Shown here: positions 16,511 through 25,311 of the stretch, piece by piece
Layout: every line of letters begins with the position of its first letter
Position numbering within the stretch: position 1 is the stretch's first letter
Origin: Jaenimonas drosophilae
Lineage: Eukaryota; Euglenozoa; Kinetoplastea; Trypanosomatida; Trypanosomatidae
DNA length: 64,000 nucleotides
Direction: 5' to 3'
NCBI GenBank assembly: GCA_030849065.1
Contig: JASAON010001652.1
Location: forward strand, 1-64,000
The notes under the pieces: generated by a model
Database searches by the model: none
What the model was told of the DNA's origin: nothing
What the model saw: only the letters and a program-made list of their open reading frames with translations
Made by a program: the position numbers and the translations under genes

Positions 16511-19500
16511 TCAGAAGTTGTTGGCCAAACCTCGCGCTTCTCCACCAGCCTGCCGCTGAGCCGCAACCTCCTCAAGAACCTTCAGCAGCTTGCGGTGCTG
16601 TGGAATCACGAGCGAGTGCTCGGCGGCATCGTACACAGCCAGTCGATTGGAGGTGAGTTCTTTCTGTAGCGCAGACAAACGCCCTTGACTGACCATCATC
16701 CCGTGCTGCTCAAAGCGCTCCTGATAGGCAAAGAGCGAGATGGGCCGCCCTTCACCAGCTTCTTCCTGAGCCGCAATCATGATGACGAGGAGCTCTGCAA
16801 AGGCAGCAGGAAGACTGAAGAGGATGCGACGCATTGTGTCGTGCAGGGGTAGGGAGCGGTTGGTGCGACTTGCCGCGGTAGAACCGCCTTCACCGGATGC
16901 ATTTTCTGTGTGGAGCAACAGATTGAGTCCATGAAGGTGCTGCAGCTCTGTCACACGTGGAAGCCACAAACTACGTAGCTGTACGTGGGCCAGACGCATT
17001 CGGCGAAGGGCTGCAGCTCCAGAAGACAGAGGCCACTCAGGCTGGTCGTAAGATACAAGGAGCTGCAGGTGTGCCTTGGGTGCGCCGTACTGACGGCACA
17101 GTTGCTGTAGCAGCACCATCGCGCGCTCCTCCAGTAGGTCCACTGAATGCACAACAAGAAGCAAAGGGGACACATACCTCCCCTGACACGTCGGGTTGGC
17201 CGTACCGTCTTTGATGGAGGAGGGTTGCTGTATGTGGAGGGTCATGAACGAGGGCAGCATCTTCCACCGCACGCAACGCGGTGGCCGTTGTCGTGCAAAG
17301 TGCTGAAGCACCGATGCACGGACGGCACTTGAAGCAAAGGCAGCCCGAAACTGAGCTGGGCGTCCTGCACCTGGTGCTGTTGCGCCATCCTCCATGCTTG
17401 GAGCCTGCGCGGCGGGCCACACCATTGGCGCTTTCACCTCAGAGGAAGCCACGCAGCCGCTGCTACTGCGCTGGGACCAACCCTCGCGACATGGTGCTGG
17501 GGAGTCGGCCTGTAAAAAGGTTGTGGGTGGCGGAGATTCAGATGCTCGACCATGGGGAGGGAGGGACGCAGAGGGCGTGACAGCAGAGTCCACGTCACAG
17601 ACATCCACTGCCGCGGCATCGGCTACGGGGGAAGACCCTGGGGCGGTGATGGCCTGTGTCGCACGAAGAGTGGCGACCGTCGCATCGCGAGGAACAGCCA
17701 CTGAGCGTTGTTCTCCTCCACAACGCCAGGTCTGTGGCTCCTGTAGACGCGTGGACAGTCCGTTGATGTCTGTCGCAATTCGTGAACCCCACCGTTGCTG
17801 CGCGCGCTCTTCAATCCCGATGAGCTTTTTTTGTGCCTCACGAAGTTGCTTAAGGATTGTTACCGGTGACGTGCTGCTTGCACTGCCGTCGACGACGCAC
17901 AGTGACAGGCTTCCAAGATCGGCACTATGACTGACGTGATGCAGGAAGAAGTGCTTCGATGTGAGCCCGTACACCGCAACGGACCTGCCGTGGAGCAGGT
18001 GGTCGACGCACAGAGCCAGTTCCTCAGACACTAGCCCACCCTCAGGCCACGCATGTACCTCAGCACTGTCGTTTGTCTTCATATCCAAACGCCGCCGCTT
18101 TGCATCAGGAGTTGTGGCTGCCAATGCTGCATCATTACGTTGTGACTTTGTTGCAGTGTGTGAAGGACTCGCCAAGCTACGCAGTAGTGGGAACGAAGCG
18201 GATGCAGCGCGATGAAGAATATGGACCACCAACAACGGTTGAATGGCTGAGGTGGGAGGTACTGTGAGCAGCCGCAGTGCGCCACCCATTTGTCGGCTAG
18301 AGGTCTTCGCTGTGAGTTGCGTAGCTGCCTTGAGGAAGAGGTCCTCTTTGCAGTAGAGTGCGATGGCGTGAACCTGACGCCATCCGTAGACCCCGACTGG
18401 AATACGTACTGCGTAGGGCCGAGGCGCCAACGTGGGAAGTGAGGGAGGACAACGCCACTGCCATAGCGGTGTGATGTCCCGGCTTCCTGTGTAGGCTGGA
18501 TGAGATTCGCGGGGAGCTTCGTTGATGGCACACCACACACAGGTCACTGCGAGACGAGGGTTGTTCACGGAGAAGACAAAAGCCCGACCTTCTTCACACG
18601 ACGGTGGTCGCTGGGGGTCGTCGGACGAAGTAGCGCCTGGCGTCTCAATGACCTTTGGCACCGCGCTCGAAGGCAGTGGCACGCATTGCGGGGTGACGGC
18701 ATCACCCGACAGCCCAGCGAACGGCTGGCCTTCTGCGCGGTCACTGACGAGGCCATGGAAGGTGGCCACTAGAGGCTGGCGCGAGGCACCACGAATCTTG
18801 CGCTGATCCTTCAAGAAGTAGTAGCGCTGAATCATATCTGTGTCATATACCACTCCCGCCCCACGCCGTTGGCGGTACGCTGGTCGTGGACCCTCGCAGA
18901 CCCACGGGTGGACAAGGACGTCCTCGTACTGAAGGACTCCTTGCTGGCAGAGATGACACTGTGGTGCCGAGGGGGAGGGGGCGGCTGTGGAGTTCATGGT
19001 TGGTGGGGGGCGTGGGGCGGCAGGGCTGTCACAGAAGGGTACGGCCCGGCGGACGGCGCGCACGGCTGTGGAGGGGGACTCCAGCGCCCGGCGAAGGGGG
19101 TCCATTGATGGCGTGGTAGGTTTGTCGGCGGAGTCGGAGCTGGACTCGTCGTTCTCGTCACTCGTGGACAGCTCCAATGGGATCTGACAAAAGCAGGTCG
19201 GGCAGACGGTGTAGGTGCAGTAGGAACAGCAGTAGCCACCTACAAGGCGATAGCGCGCCGGGTGGTCGCACTCTTGACATGGCTGGAGCACTTGCGGGGC
19301 TTCTTCAGCAGCGTCGGTAGCCACATCATCTGTGGCAACTGCCTCTGAGTCACCACCAACGCTGGCACGCACCTCCGCGGAGGTGTTGCGGTAGGCCACT
19401 TCCATGGCATCGTCGATGGGAGGGAGTTGGACCTCTTCACCGGAGAAAAGGCAGCGAGCGAGAGGTTGGCCAGGAGAGCCAGAGCTGCGATGCACGATTG

Positions 19501-20101
19501 CGGGTGCACCTGCCGGAGATGGTGGATGCTGAGAAGGCTGCCGGGGAGTTGGAGATGCCAACACGTAGGAGTTCATCTGTTCCTCCTCGTGATCGTCCTC
19601 CCTCGATGCGAAGGGTCGTGAGCGGTCGCCGCTGAGCGGAGCCAGCTGAGGCAATCGGCGCTTCTCCAAAGAGCGAGACAGCTCGAGGCTAGACACAAGA
19701 AGATTGGCGGGGCTGGGAGAGCGTGGAGATTCATGCAATGCCTCCACTACTTCCAGAGCTGTAGCTGGTGGTGAATGTGCGGCAGAGGGTGACTTTGCAG
19801 TGACCGCTCGAAGTGGACTGGGGTGAGAGAGACGGCTGTGCGACACCAAGGACAAGGACCGAATCGGTGTACCTCCTGCTGGTGCTTCTCCGTCTTCCTG
19901 GCTCCCTGGTGTCGTGTGGCGTTCTCTCGATCCAACTTTGTCAGCAAACGGACAATCCACGGGTGGCGTGGTACACTCCGGTGTATGGTCCGATGCATCC
20001 CTCTCAATCACATCATCCTCTTCCGGGAGAGGTCCGTCGGAACCACAAGCGACGTGGTTGCCTTCTACTTCAACGATGTAGTCGCTTGTGCCTTCATCCA
20101 T
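16511..20101 (-). CDS. Probable divergent origin-recognition-complex subunit 2 with N-terminal zinc-binding motifs (1196 aa)
   Basis: The C-terminal half follows the order of ORC2. An AAA-like opening (GRSVAVYGLTSK near 710, compare ORC2 LLYGLGSK) is followed by a strand pair with VVDG. LLLVVHSVDLLEERA lies near 984 (compare LLIHNLDSQML), then LQLLVSYDQPEWPL (compare YLIASIDHLNAPL) and WLPRVTELQ. A winged-helix tail at about 1090-1190 (LPLHDTMRRILFSLPAAFAELL ... SALQKELTSNRLAVYD) resembles the ORC2 WH domain. The N-terminal ~270 residues are disordered. Two cysteine-rich segments (CQECDHPARY to CPTCFCQ near 274-302; CHLCQQG near 383 with CVWC near 523) suggest zinc binding. The open frame extends 36 codons upstream but begins with TTG, so the ATG at 20101 was chosen. 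T. brucei has an ORC1-interacting, highly diverged factor called Tb3120, which I recall as lying on the same chromosome as REL1; this gene may be its orthologue. Confidence 0.65.
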   Translation of the reverse strand: MDEGTSDYIVEVEGNHVACGSDGPLPEEDDVIERDASDHTPECTTPPVDCPFADKVGSRERHTTPGSQEDGEAPAGGTPIRSLSLVSHSRLSHPSPLRAVTAKSPSAAHSPPATALEVVEALHESPRSPSPANLLVSSLELSRSLEKRRLPQLAPLSGDRSRPFASREDDHEEEQMNSYVLASPTPRQPSQHPPSPAGAPAIVHRSSGSPGQPLARCLFSGEEVQLPPIDDAMEVAYRNTSAEVRASVGGDSEAVATDDVATDAAEEAPQVLQPCQECDHPARYRLVGGYCCSYCTYTVCPTCFCQIPLELSTSDENDESSSDSADKPTTPSMDPLRRALESPSTAVRAVRRAVPFCDSPAAPRPPPTMNSTAAPSPSAPQCHLCQQGVLQYEDVLVHPWVCEGPRPAYRQRRGAGVVYDTDMIQRYYFLKDQRKIRGASRQPLVATFHGLVSDRAEGQPFAGLSGDAVTPQCVPLPSSAVPKVIETPGATSSDDPQRPPSCEEGRAFVFSVNNPRLAVTCVWCAINEAPRESHPAYTGSRDITPLWQWRCPPSLPTLAPRPYAVRIPVGVYGWRQVHAIALYCKEDLFLKAATQLTAKTSSRQMGGALRLLTVPPTSAIQPLLVVHILHRAASASFPLLRSLASPSHTATKSQRNDAALAATTPDAKRRRLDMKTNDSAEVHAWPEGGLVSEELALCVDHLLHGRSVAVYGLTSKHFFLHHVSHSADLGSLSLCVVDGSASSTSPVTILKQLREAQKKLIGIEERAQQRWGSRIATDINGLSTRLQEPQTWRCGGEQRSVAVPRDATVATLRATQAITAPGSSPVADAAAVDVCDVDSAVTPSASLPPHGRASESPPPTTFLQADSPAPCREGWSQRSSSGCVASSEVKAPMVWPAAQAPSMEDGATAPGAGRPAQFRAAFASSAVRASVLQHFARQRPPRCVRWKMLPSFMTLHIQQPSSIKDGTANPTCQGRYVSPLLLVVHSVDLLEERAMVLLQQLCRQYGAPKAHLQLLVSYDQPEWPLSSGAAALRRMRLAHVQLRSLWLPRVTELQHLHGLNLLLHTENASGEGGSTAASRTNRSLPLHDTMRRILFSLPAAFAELLVIMIAAQEEAGEGRPISLFAYQERFEQHGMMVSQGRLSALQKELTSNRLAVYDAAEHSLVIPQHRKLLKVLEEVAAQRQAGGEARGLANNF

Positions 20102-20474
20102 GAGTCCATCCAGCCTAGGTGGAGTGCTGCTTTCCGTTGCCCGCACCAACGACTCCGGTGATGGCGCGCGGTCCGTCGTGTCCAACGACGTAGGGGGACA
20201 GCAGTCCAATGTTGGCTGCTTCCCTCTTCCAAAACTACATAGTGCGTGTAGAGAAGATGAAGCGAGGAGGAGAACATAGTATCTAAAGCGTGCAACACAC
20301 AGTCATCAAGCTATCCCACTAGCAATGATGGGGAGGGTAGCCCCACCCACACCATATGAAGTCATGTCTGTATTCAGCAACCTGCCACAACGCCTGAACA
20401 CCAACCACGTTGCCTCCCCGTCGGGGCATATCGTAGATGGGTTATGTGTGAGAGAAAAGGCACATTAAAGTAGG
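20102..20474. other. Intergenic spacer
   Basis: A 0.37-kb spacer; nothing recognisable. Confidence 0.5.
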
Positions 20475-21974
20475 TTAGAGCCGTGCTTCGCGAGCCTCAG
20501 CGGGAATGTCGGCACCACGCAGCTGCGGATGGAGCTGCAGTGAAGACGTCATCAACGGATCGTACCGTGGCAGGGCGCTGCTCGCACCGATGCATGAGAC
20601 AGAGGGCTGCACCCCGGATAGGTACTTCTCCGCCGTCTGCCGTAGTCGCTCTGGAGTGACGGCATCCACCTGCTCGAAGACTTCTTGGATGGGCACGCGG
20701 CGACCAAAGTGGATCATTTGACGTCCCAAGTCCTCTGCGCTGTTGGTCGTACTATCGCGCATCATCATCACCGAGGCCTTGTACTCGCACTTGGCCTCCT
20801 CCAGCAACTTCTCGTCCACTCGCGTCGCGCAGAGGTCATATAGTGAGCTCAAGACGTAGTTCAGTAGAATCGTCTGTGCATCGTCTCGGACAAAGGTGCT
20901 GTCACTGCGGTTGTTACTGGTGGACATGCGTGCGGTGACGATTTGGTAGCCGAGCAGGGCTGTTTCCTCATAGGGAGTGTAGAAGGGCCGCAGCTGTACT
21001 GCATTGGGCACGCGACTCCAGTCAATGTTGGGGTTGCGGCGCTGGTGGCCGAACTGCTCGAGGAGTCCTTCGCGGAACTGACCAATCACATTGTGGACCA
21101 GCTGCAGTGCGTAGCTGTCAGGATGAGAGGCACCGCAGATGGGAAAGGCTACCGCGGTGTTGGCAGTGGCCATGGTTTCGTTCCACATAATGGTGTGGCC
21201 GCCCTTGTAGTCTCCACAGAGCTTTGGGCGGTTGTTCGTGGCCGGGAGGTCACCAAAGTACTTCTCAGCGAGGGCGTGTGCGGCGTCTGGAGAGAGACCA
21301 CCGCTCGTCACGAGGCACATGCGAGGACCTGTGTAGTGCGTCTGGACAAAGTCCTGAATCATCTGCTTGTTGATGCGTCGCGCAATATTCTCCACGGGTC
21401 CCAGGATGGTGAGCGGCAACCCGCTGGTGCTAGGATCATAGGCGGCTTGATGAAGATTGTCCATGAGAACCTCATCCACGAGCTCCTCAACCTCCCGCAT
21501 CTCTGCTAAGATTGTGGGACGCTCAAGCTCAATATCGGTGCGCTTGTACTTTCCATGCTTGAGCAAGTCCGACACCACATCCATCAGTACATCCACATCC
21601 TTGTTGAAAGACTTCACGTAGTAGGCTGTTCGATCTCGGGAGGTGTAGGCATTGAAGTGTGCGCCACGGAACTCAAACATGCTCTCCACATCCTTCTTGG
21701 AGTAGCGGTCCGTACCCTTGAAGTTCATGTGTTCGAGGAAGTGAGCGACGCCACTGTTGTCCAGAGTCTCAAAGCGACTGCCGGCATCGATCCAGACGCC
21801 CACTGTGCTGAATGGACAGTCAGGGATGTACTCCGTCGCCACCTTGAAGCCGTTCCCCAGAGAGCTGTAGACGACGGGGGCGCAATGAGAGAGGGACTCG
21901 GCACAGCTGGGGTCTTTGAGCGTCATGTTGACGGGCAGCCGAAGCTGCCGATGAAGGGAGCAGCGCCGAAGCAT
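20475..21974 (-). CDS. MPPB: Mitochondrial processing peptidase, beta (catalytic) subunit (499 aa)
   Basis: This is an M16 metallopeptidase that removes N-terminal targeting peptides in the mitochondrial matrix as an alpha/beta heterodimer. The inverted zinc motif is intact: HFLEH with His78, Glu81 and His82, and the third ligand Glu158 in ILAEMREVEE at the family spacing of 76 residues. The flexible glycine-rich loop belongs to the alpha subunit and is not expected here. The start at 21974 gives MLRRCSLHRQLRLPV, an amphipathic, Arg-rich presequence, and a normal family length. The open frame continues 98 codons further upstream over the end of the GRP170 gene, but that extension contains an out-of-place hydrophobic stretch and is most likely 5' UTR. 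On the sense strand a CT-rich stretch with AG lies within 80 nt upstream. The core sequence is highly conserved, so the function is secure. Confidence 0.95.
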   Translation of the reverse strand: MLRRCSLHRQLRLPVNMTLKDPSCAESLSHCAPVVYSSLGNGFKVATEYIPDCPFSTVGVWIDAGSRFETLDNSGVAHFLEHMNFKGTDRYSKKDVESMFEFRGAHFNAYTSRDRTAYYVKSFNKDVDVLMDVVSDLLKHGKYKRTDIELERPTILAEMREVEELVDEVLMDNLHQAAYDPSTSGLPLTILGPVENIARRINKQMIQDFVQTHYTGPRMCLVTSGGLSPDAAHALAEKYFGDLPATNNRPKLCGDYKGGHTIMWNETMATANTAVAFPICGASHPDSYALQLVHNVIGQFREGLLEQFGHQRRNPNIDWSRVPNAVQLRPFYTPYEETALLGYQIVTARMSTSNNRSDSTFVRDDAQTILLNYVLSSLYDLCATRVDEKLLEEAKCEYKASVMMMRDSTTNSAEDLGRQMIHFGRRVPIQEVFEQVDAVTPERLRQTAEKYLSGVQPSVSCIGASSALPRYDPLMTSSLQLHPQLRGADIPAEAREARL

Positions 21975-22167
21975 GACGAACGTCCAGACAATAGACAACT
22001 GTGCTCCACCTTTCTTCAAACCAAGCAAGACAAGAATGACAAGAAGGACACATTGCGAGAGGGCATCAATCATTTGGGGCAACACATGAAGGTGGCACCA
22101 GAGAGGCTCACAGGTCACAGGCACGTGGGCCAACATCCATCGAATAATCCATCCACGTGTGCAGTAC

Positions 22168-24756
22168 TTACTGCCCAGCCAACTGCTCGATCTCCTTCCC
22201 CAAACGCAACAGCTCCTTCTTCTGTGCCATGAGCTGAGTGTGGTCGGCGACCTCGGCCTCATCGTCAAGCCAATCGGATATCTGACGCACCTCTTCTTTC
22301 CACGATAGAGGAAGTCCCTCTGGGGTGGTGTCGTCCTCCCACGCGTGTGTCGCCTTGAGATGCATCAGCATCGACTCAATGTCATTGCGCAATGCGCCCT
22401 TGTAAGTACGCATATCGTCCGATCGCTGCATGGCCAAGAGCTGTGACTTGTACAACGTCAGTTCTTCCCGAGTTGCTGCCGTGGAAGAGCATGGCCCAGG
22501 AATGGTTGTGTCGTGAGTCAGTCGTGCAGTCAGAGCGAAGGCGCGAATGACGGTGGTCGACTCCATCGTCGACATGACTAAGGTCTCCTCCAGTGGTGCT
22601 TGTGCGGCTTCTTCAGCGGTGTTGGCGGCACTGTCGTCGCCAGATGCCTCAATGTCTCCTTCCGTGATGCCATCTGTTGTGCTACTGGACGATGCCGCTT
22701 CTTCTGTCTCCACAGTCTTCTGCTTCTCCACTGAGGAGACTTGCCGCGTGAAGGTCGTGGTGGTCTTGTTGTAGGTGGCTCGGAGGTACACCTTGTTGAT
22801 GTAGGGAATGCCACTGTCAGAGGCGATCGCCTCCACGACGACCTCCGTATCCACCAAGTCAAGACGCTGCGTGATGAGCGATGACACCTTCTCATCGCCC
22901 TCAACAGACTTTGCCTTTTCCCGAGCAGCTACAACACCTTCAATGGAGCTGTGCTGGGCAAAGCAGCCATCCTGCGCCGTCGCTGACGCTGGAAGTGAAA
23001 AGAAGGAGAAGACGAAGTTGTCGTGACGGTCATGAAGGACAACGCTCTGCACGTCTGGAAGAAGTGACTTTCGTGCGTGAAAGAGGTCGTGTAGCTCGTA
23101 GGCCGGAGCTGCAGCATCCGATGCCTGCAGTGGTGGACTCACGGCAAAGGAGATGCTATTCGTCAGCCACTCCAGCACCGTAAACTGGCGCCGACTCTGC
23201 TTCAAGGCGACTGCACCGAGGAAGGCAGCACCCATGACGGCGGCTTCATCTCCATTCAAGGTGCGATCCACCGCCCCGCGGGGGTTGTAGCCCCTTGCCA
23301 GTCGGCGCTGCAGCTCAGGCATACGCGTTGCACCACCAATGACTTCGAGCCTATCCAGTTGTGAAGCAGCCTCAATAAGACCACTGGTTGACTCAATGGC
23401 GGCGTCGCGTACCGCAACCGCCTCATCAAAGAGTGGGGCACATGCCGTCACGAGCTGCTCCCGCGTGAGGTGCGTGGTGAAGGGACCAGAGGTACCCTCC
23501 ACAGACACCCCTTCAACCGTCACGGGAATCTCGCGGTTGGCGCTCAGCATCTCACGTGCTCGGTTAGCCGCCCGCAAGAGGCTCTGACGCTGCTTGACAT
23601 GCTCCAACGTCTCCTGACTGTCAGTGGTTGTGCCGAAGAAGCGGGAGCCCAGAGACTCACGGTCCCACACTTCCGCGATACATCGGTCAAAGTCTTCTCC
23701 ACCAAGGTGTGGGTTGGTTGCGAGCCCCTTCAGCACAATCGAGCCTTCTAAGCCGGCGAGATGCTTCGTCTTGGTCTGAGCAGCAATCGCAGCGGCATTG
23801 ATGGGTGCCAGTTGAAACACCGCTGCCTCCGTCTTGTGTCGGCCCATGTCGAAGATCATGAGGGTCACAGGCTTGTCGGTTGAGGCAAACAGTTGTTGTG
23901 CCTTCATGTGCGCCAGCTGGACGGCAGCGGCGGTCGTAGGGTGGCACACGTGAACGACGCGCAGGCCTGCCGCTGCCCCTGCATCTACCATTGCCTGCCG
24001 TGCAGCGACTGAGCTGTGAGCCGGCATGACGATGGTGGCGTAGCGGGCGATGCCACCCTTCAGCCCAAAGTCGGCCGTCCACGGCTCATCAATGGCGGCG
24101 GCGTGCGGGGTTGTCCCGACGAGTTGCTCAATTTCTGCTGCGGAGAGGTCGTTGTAGTCGCGATCCGCCTTCTCCGCCATCCGCTTCAGGTAGCCAAGCA
24201 GCATCCCGGTGAGCTCCTCAGCGGTGAAGATGGACCCACTGGCGTCTTCACCACCGCTTGCCTTTGTTGGTACAAAGACTGCCGCGGTTTTTCGCTGCGG
24301 CGACGCCGCAACTACCCGATTCCCTGCCCGTCGTGGGGCCACATCAGGCGCATCGCTCTCACGACCTAGCAGCGTCGTAGGAGCGCACACAACCTGCGTG
24401 GGAAAGCGAATGGAGAGCGCGTGTGCTTGTTCCGCCAAGGCCCGCTCTTGCACAAGCTGCGTTTCCCCTGTGGTGGAATTGTAGTGTGGGAAGTACCGCA
24501 GTGCCACACATGGAGGGCTGCGTCGGTTTGCTTGGTCATTCAGGACAAGATCCAGGCTAACGGCAACACCACCGCCCGTGGAGGTGGCAGCACCATCAAC
24601 AGTGGTCTCCCGACGGAAGGCGACGGCCTTCATGGCGTCGGTGCCAAGGTCAGCAGCAATGAAGTACGTCTCTCGGATGCCATGCACATTGGAACATCCG
24701 GTGAAGAGAGTGAGAACGACAAGGAGGAGCAGCAGCGGTGAGCTGCAAGCCATCAT
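22168..24756 (-). CDS. GRP170/HYOU1-type ER HSP70-family chaperone (862 aa)
   Basis: This is a large HSP70 relative of the GRP170/Lhs1 class, which in the ER acts as nucleotide exchange factor for BiP and as holdase. A signal peptide is clear at the chosen start (MMACSSPLLLLLVVLTLF, then GCSNVHG). The ATPase domain begins at once with FIAADLGTDAMKAVAF (phosphate-1 loop) and includes LEVIGGATRMPELQRRL and TLNGDEAAVMGAAFLGA, the conserved adenosine motif. After a beta domain there is an acidic/Ser/Thr-rich insertion (about 690-740), then a helical C-terminal domain with WLDDEAEVADHTQLMAQKKEL, typical of GRP170. No KDEL-type retention signal is present at the end (IEQLAGQ). The frame extends 76 codons upstream, but that extension spans a strong pyrimidine tract and is UTR; ATGs at 24756 and 24753 are adjacent. 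Confidence 0.88.
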   Translation of the reverse strand: MMACSSPLLLLLVVLTLFTGCSNVHGIRETYFIAADLGTDAMKAVAFRRETTVDGAATSTGGGVAVSLDLVLNDQANRRSPPCVALRYFPHYNSTTGETQLVQERALAEQAHALSIRFPTQVVCAPTTLLGRESDAPDVAPRRAGNRVVAASPQRKTAAVFVPTKASGGEDASGSIFTAEELTGMLLGYLKRMAEKADRDYNDLSAAEIEQLVGTTPHAAAIDEPWTADFGLKGGIARYATIVMPAHSSVAARQAMVDAGAAAGLRVVHVCHPTTAAAVQLAHMKAQQLFASTDKPVTLMIFDMGRHKTEAAVFQLAPINAAAIAAQTKTKHLAGLEGSIVLKGLATNPHLGGEDFDRCIAEVWDRESLGSRFFGTTTDSQETLEHVKQRQSLLRAANRAREMLSANREIPVTVEGVSVEGTSGPFTTHLTREQLVTACAPLFDEAVAVRDAAIESTSGLIEAASQLDRLEVIGGATRMPELQRRLARGYNPRGAVDRTLNGDEAAVMGAAFLGAVALKQSRRQFTVLEWLTNSISFAVSPPLQASDAAAPAYELHDLFHARKSLLPDVQSVVLHDRHDNFVFSFFSLPASATAQDGCFAQHSSIEGVVAAREKAKSVEGDEKVSSLITQRLDLVDTEVVVEAIASDSGIPYINKVYLRATYNKTTTTFTRQVSSVEKQKTVETEEAASSSSTTDGITEGDIEASGDDSAANTAEEAAQAPLEETLVMSTMESTTVIRAFALTARLTHDTTIPGPCSSTAATREELTLYKSQLLAMQRSDDMRTYKGALRNDIESMLMHLKATHAWEDDTTPEGLPLSWKEEVRQISDWLDDEAEVADHTQLMAQKKELLRLGKEIEQLAGQ

Positions 24757-24875
24757 TCCAAAGTGCCACTTGCGCCACAGACGAGGCGGAGCAACGAGAT
24801 GCTGTAGTGAAGAATGATGATTGAGATGTGTAGCCGGCAACAAGCGACAGCACGCAGTTGGTGATGCGCTAACTA

Positions 24876-24918
24876 CTTCCATCAAAAAAAAATAGAAGAA
24901 AACAATAATAAAAAGGCG
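24876..24918 (-). promoter_or_regulatory. Candidate spliced-leader acceptor for GRP170 gene
   Basis: On the sense strand a strong U-rich tract (about 24918-24883) is followed by AG at 24877-24876, about 120 nt before the ATG at 24756. This also argues against using the upstream frame extension as coding. Confidence 0.5.
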
Positions 24919-25150
24919 TTGTACATTTTTGGCTTGAAGACAGGTGCTCACGCAACGATAAGTAGGGGAGTACCACGGCTCCATGAACCGTCACCAGTGA
25001 CTTATTGAATTGAGGATACCCTACATAACGGCGTCATCCACACGCCAACATAAACAACACGCAACTTGCAATCAATCACCTTCACACACGTCTTCTCGGT
25101 GCACGTGTCAGGGTAGATCAAAGTGACTCCTTGTCCGTGATGCTGCGTAT

Positions 25151-25172
25151 ATCATCATCATCATCATCATCA
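25151..25172. repeat. ATC trinucleotide microsatellite (7 units)
   Basis: Seven consecutive ATC units in the spacer downstream of the GRP170 5' flank. Confidence 0.9.
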
Positions 25173-25311
25173 ACCACATGGGCGGCGCGGAGGGGATGGA
25201 CATAAGGGGTGGTTGGGTGATGCCTGCCGTGAGGGGGGCCATCCACGTGAGGTCTAGATTTTACATCAACTGAGGTATGCCTCTACTGGAGACTGCTGCT
25301 GAACCTGGAGC

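Larger units (their letters stand above)
24757..25311. other. Intergenic spacer with splice-acceptor tract and ATC repeat
   Basis: Holds the GRP170 5' UTR and splice acceptor, an ATC microsatellite and no gene. Confidence 0.55.

Noticed and set aside
22168..22268. Overlap of the MPP beta frame with the GRP170 gene end
   Set aside because: The upstream extension of the MPP frame is not needed; the ATG at 21974 starts a good presequence and removes the overlap.
25151..25172. ATC repeat considered as a CRISPR-like or regulatory array
   Set aside because: A simple trinucleotide run with no spacers, in a eukaryotic genome; microsatellite.
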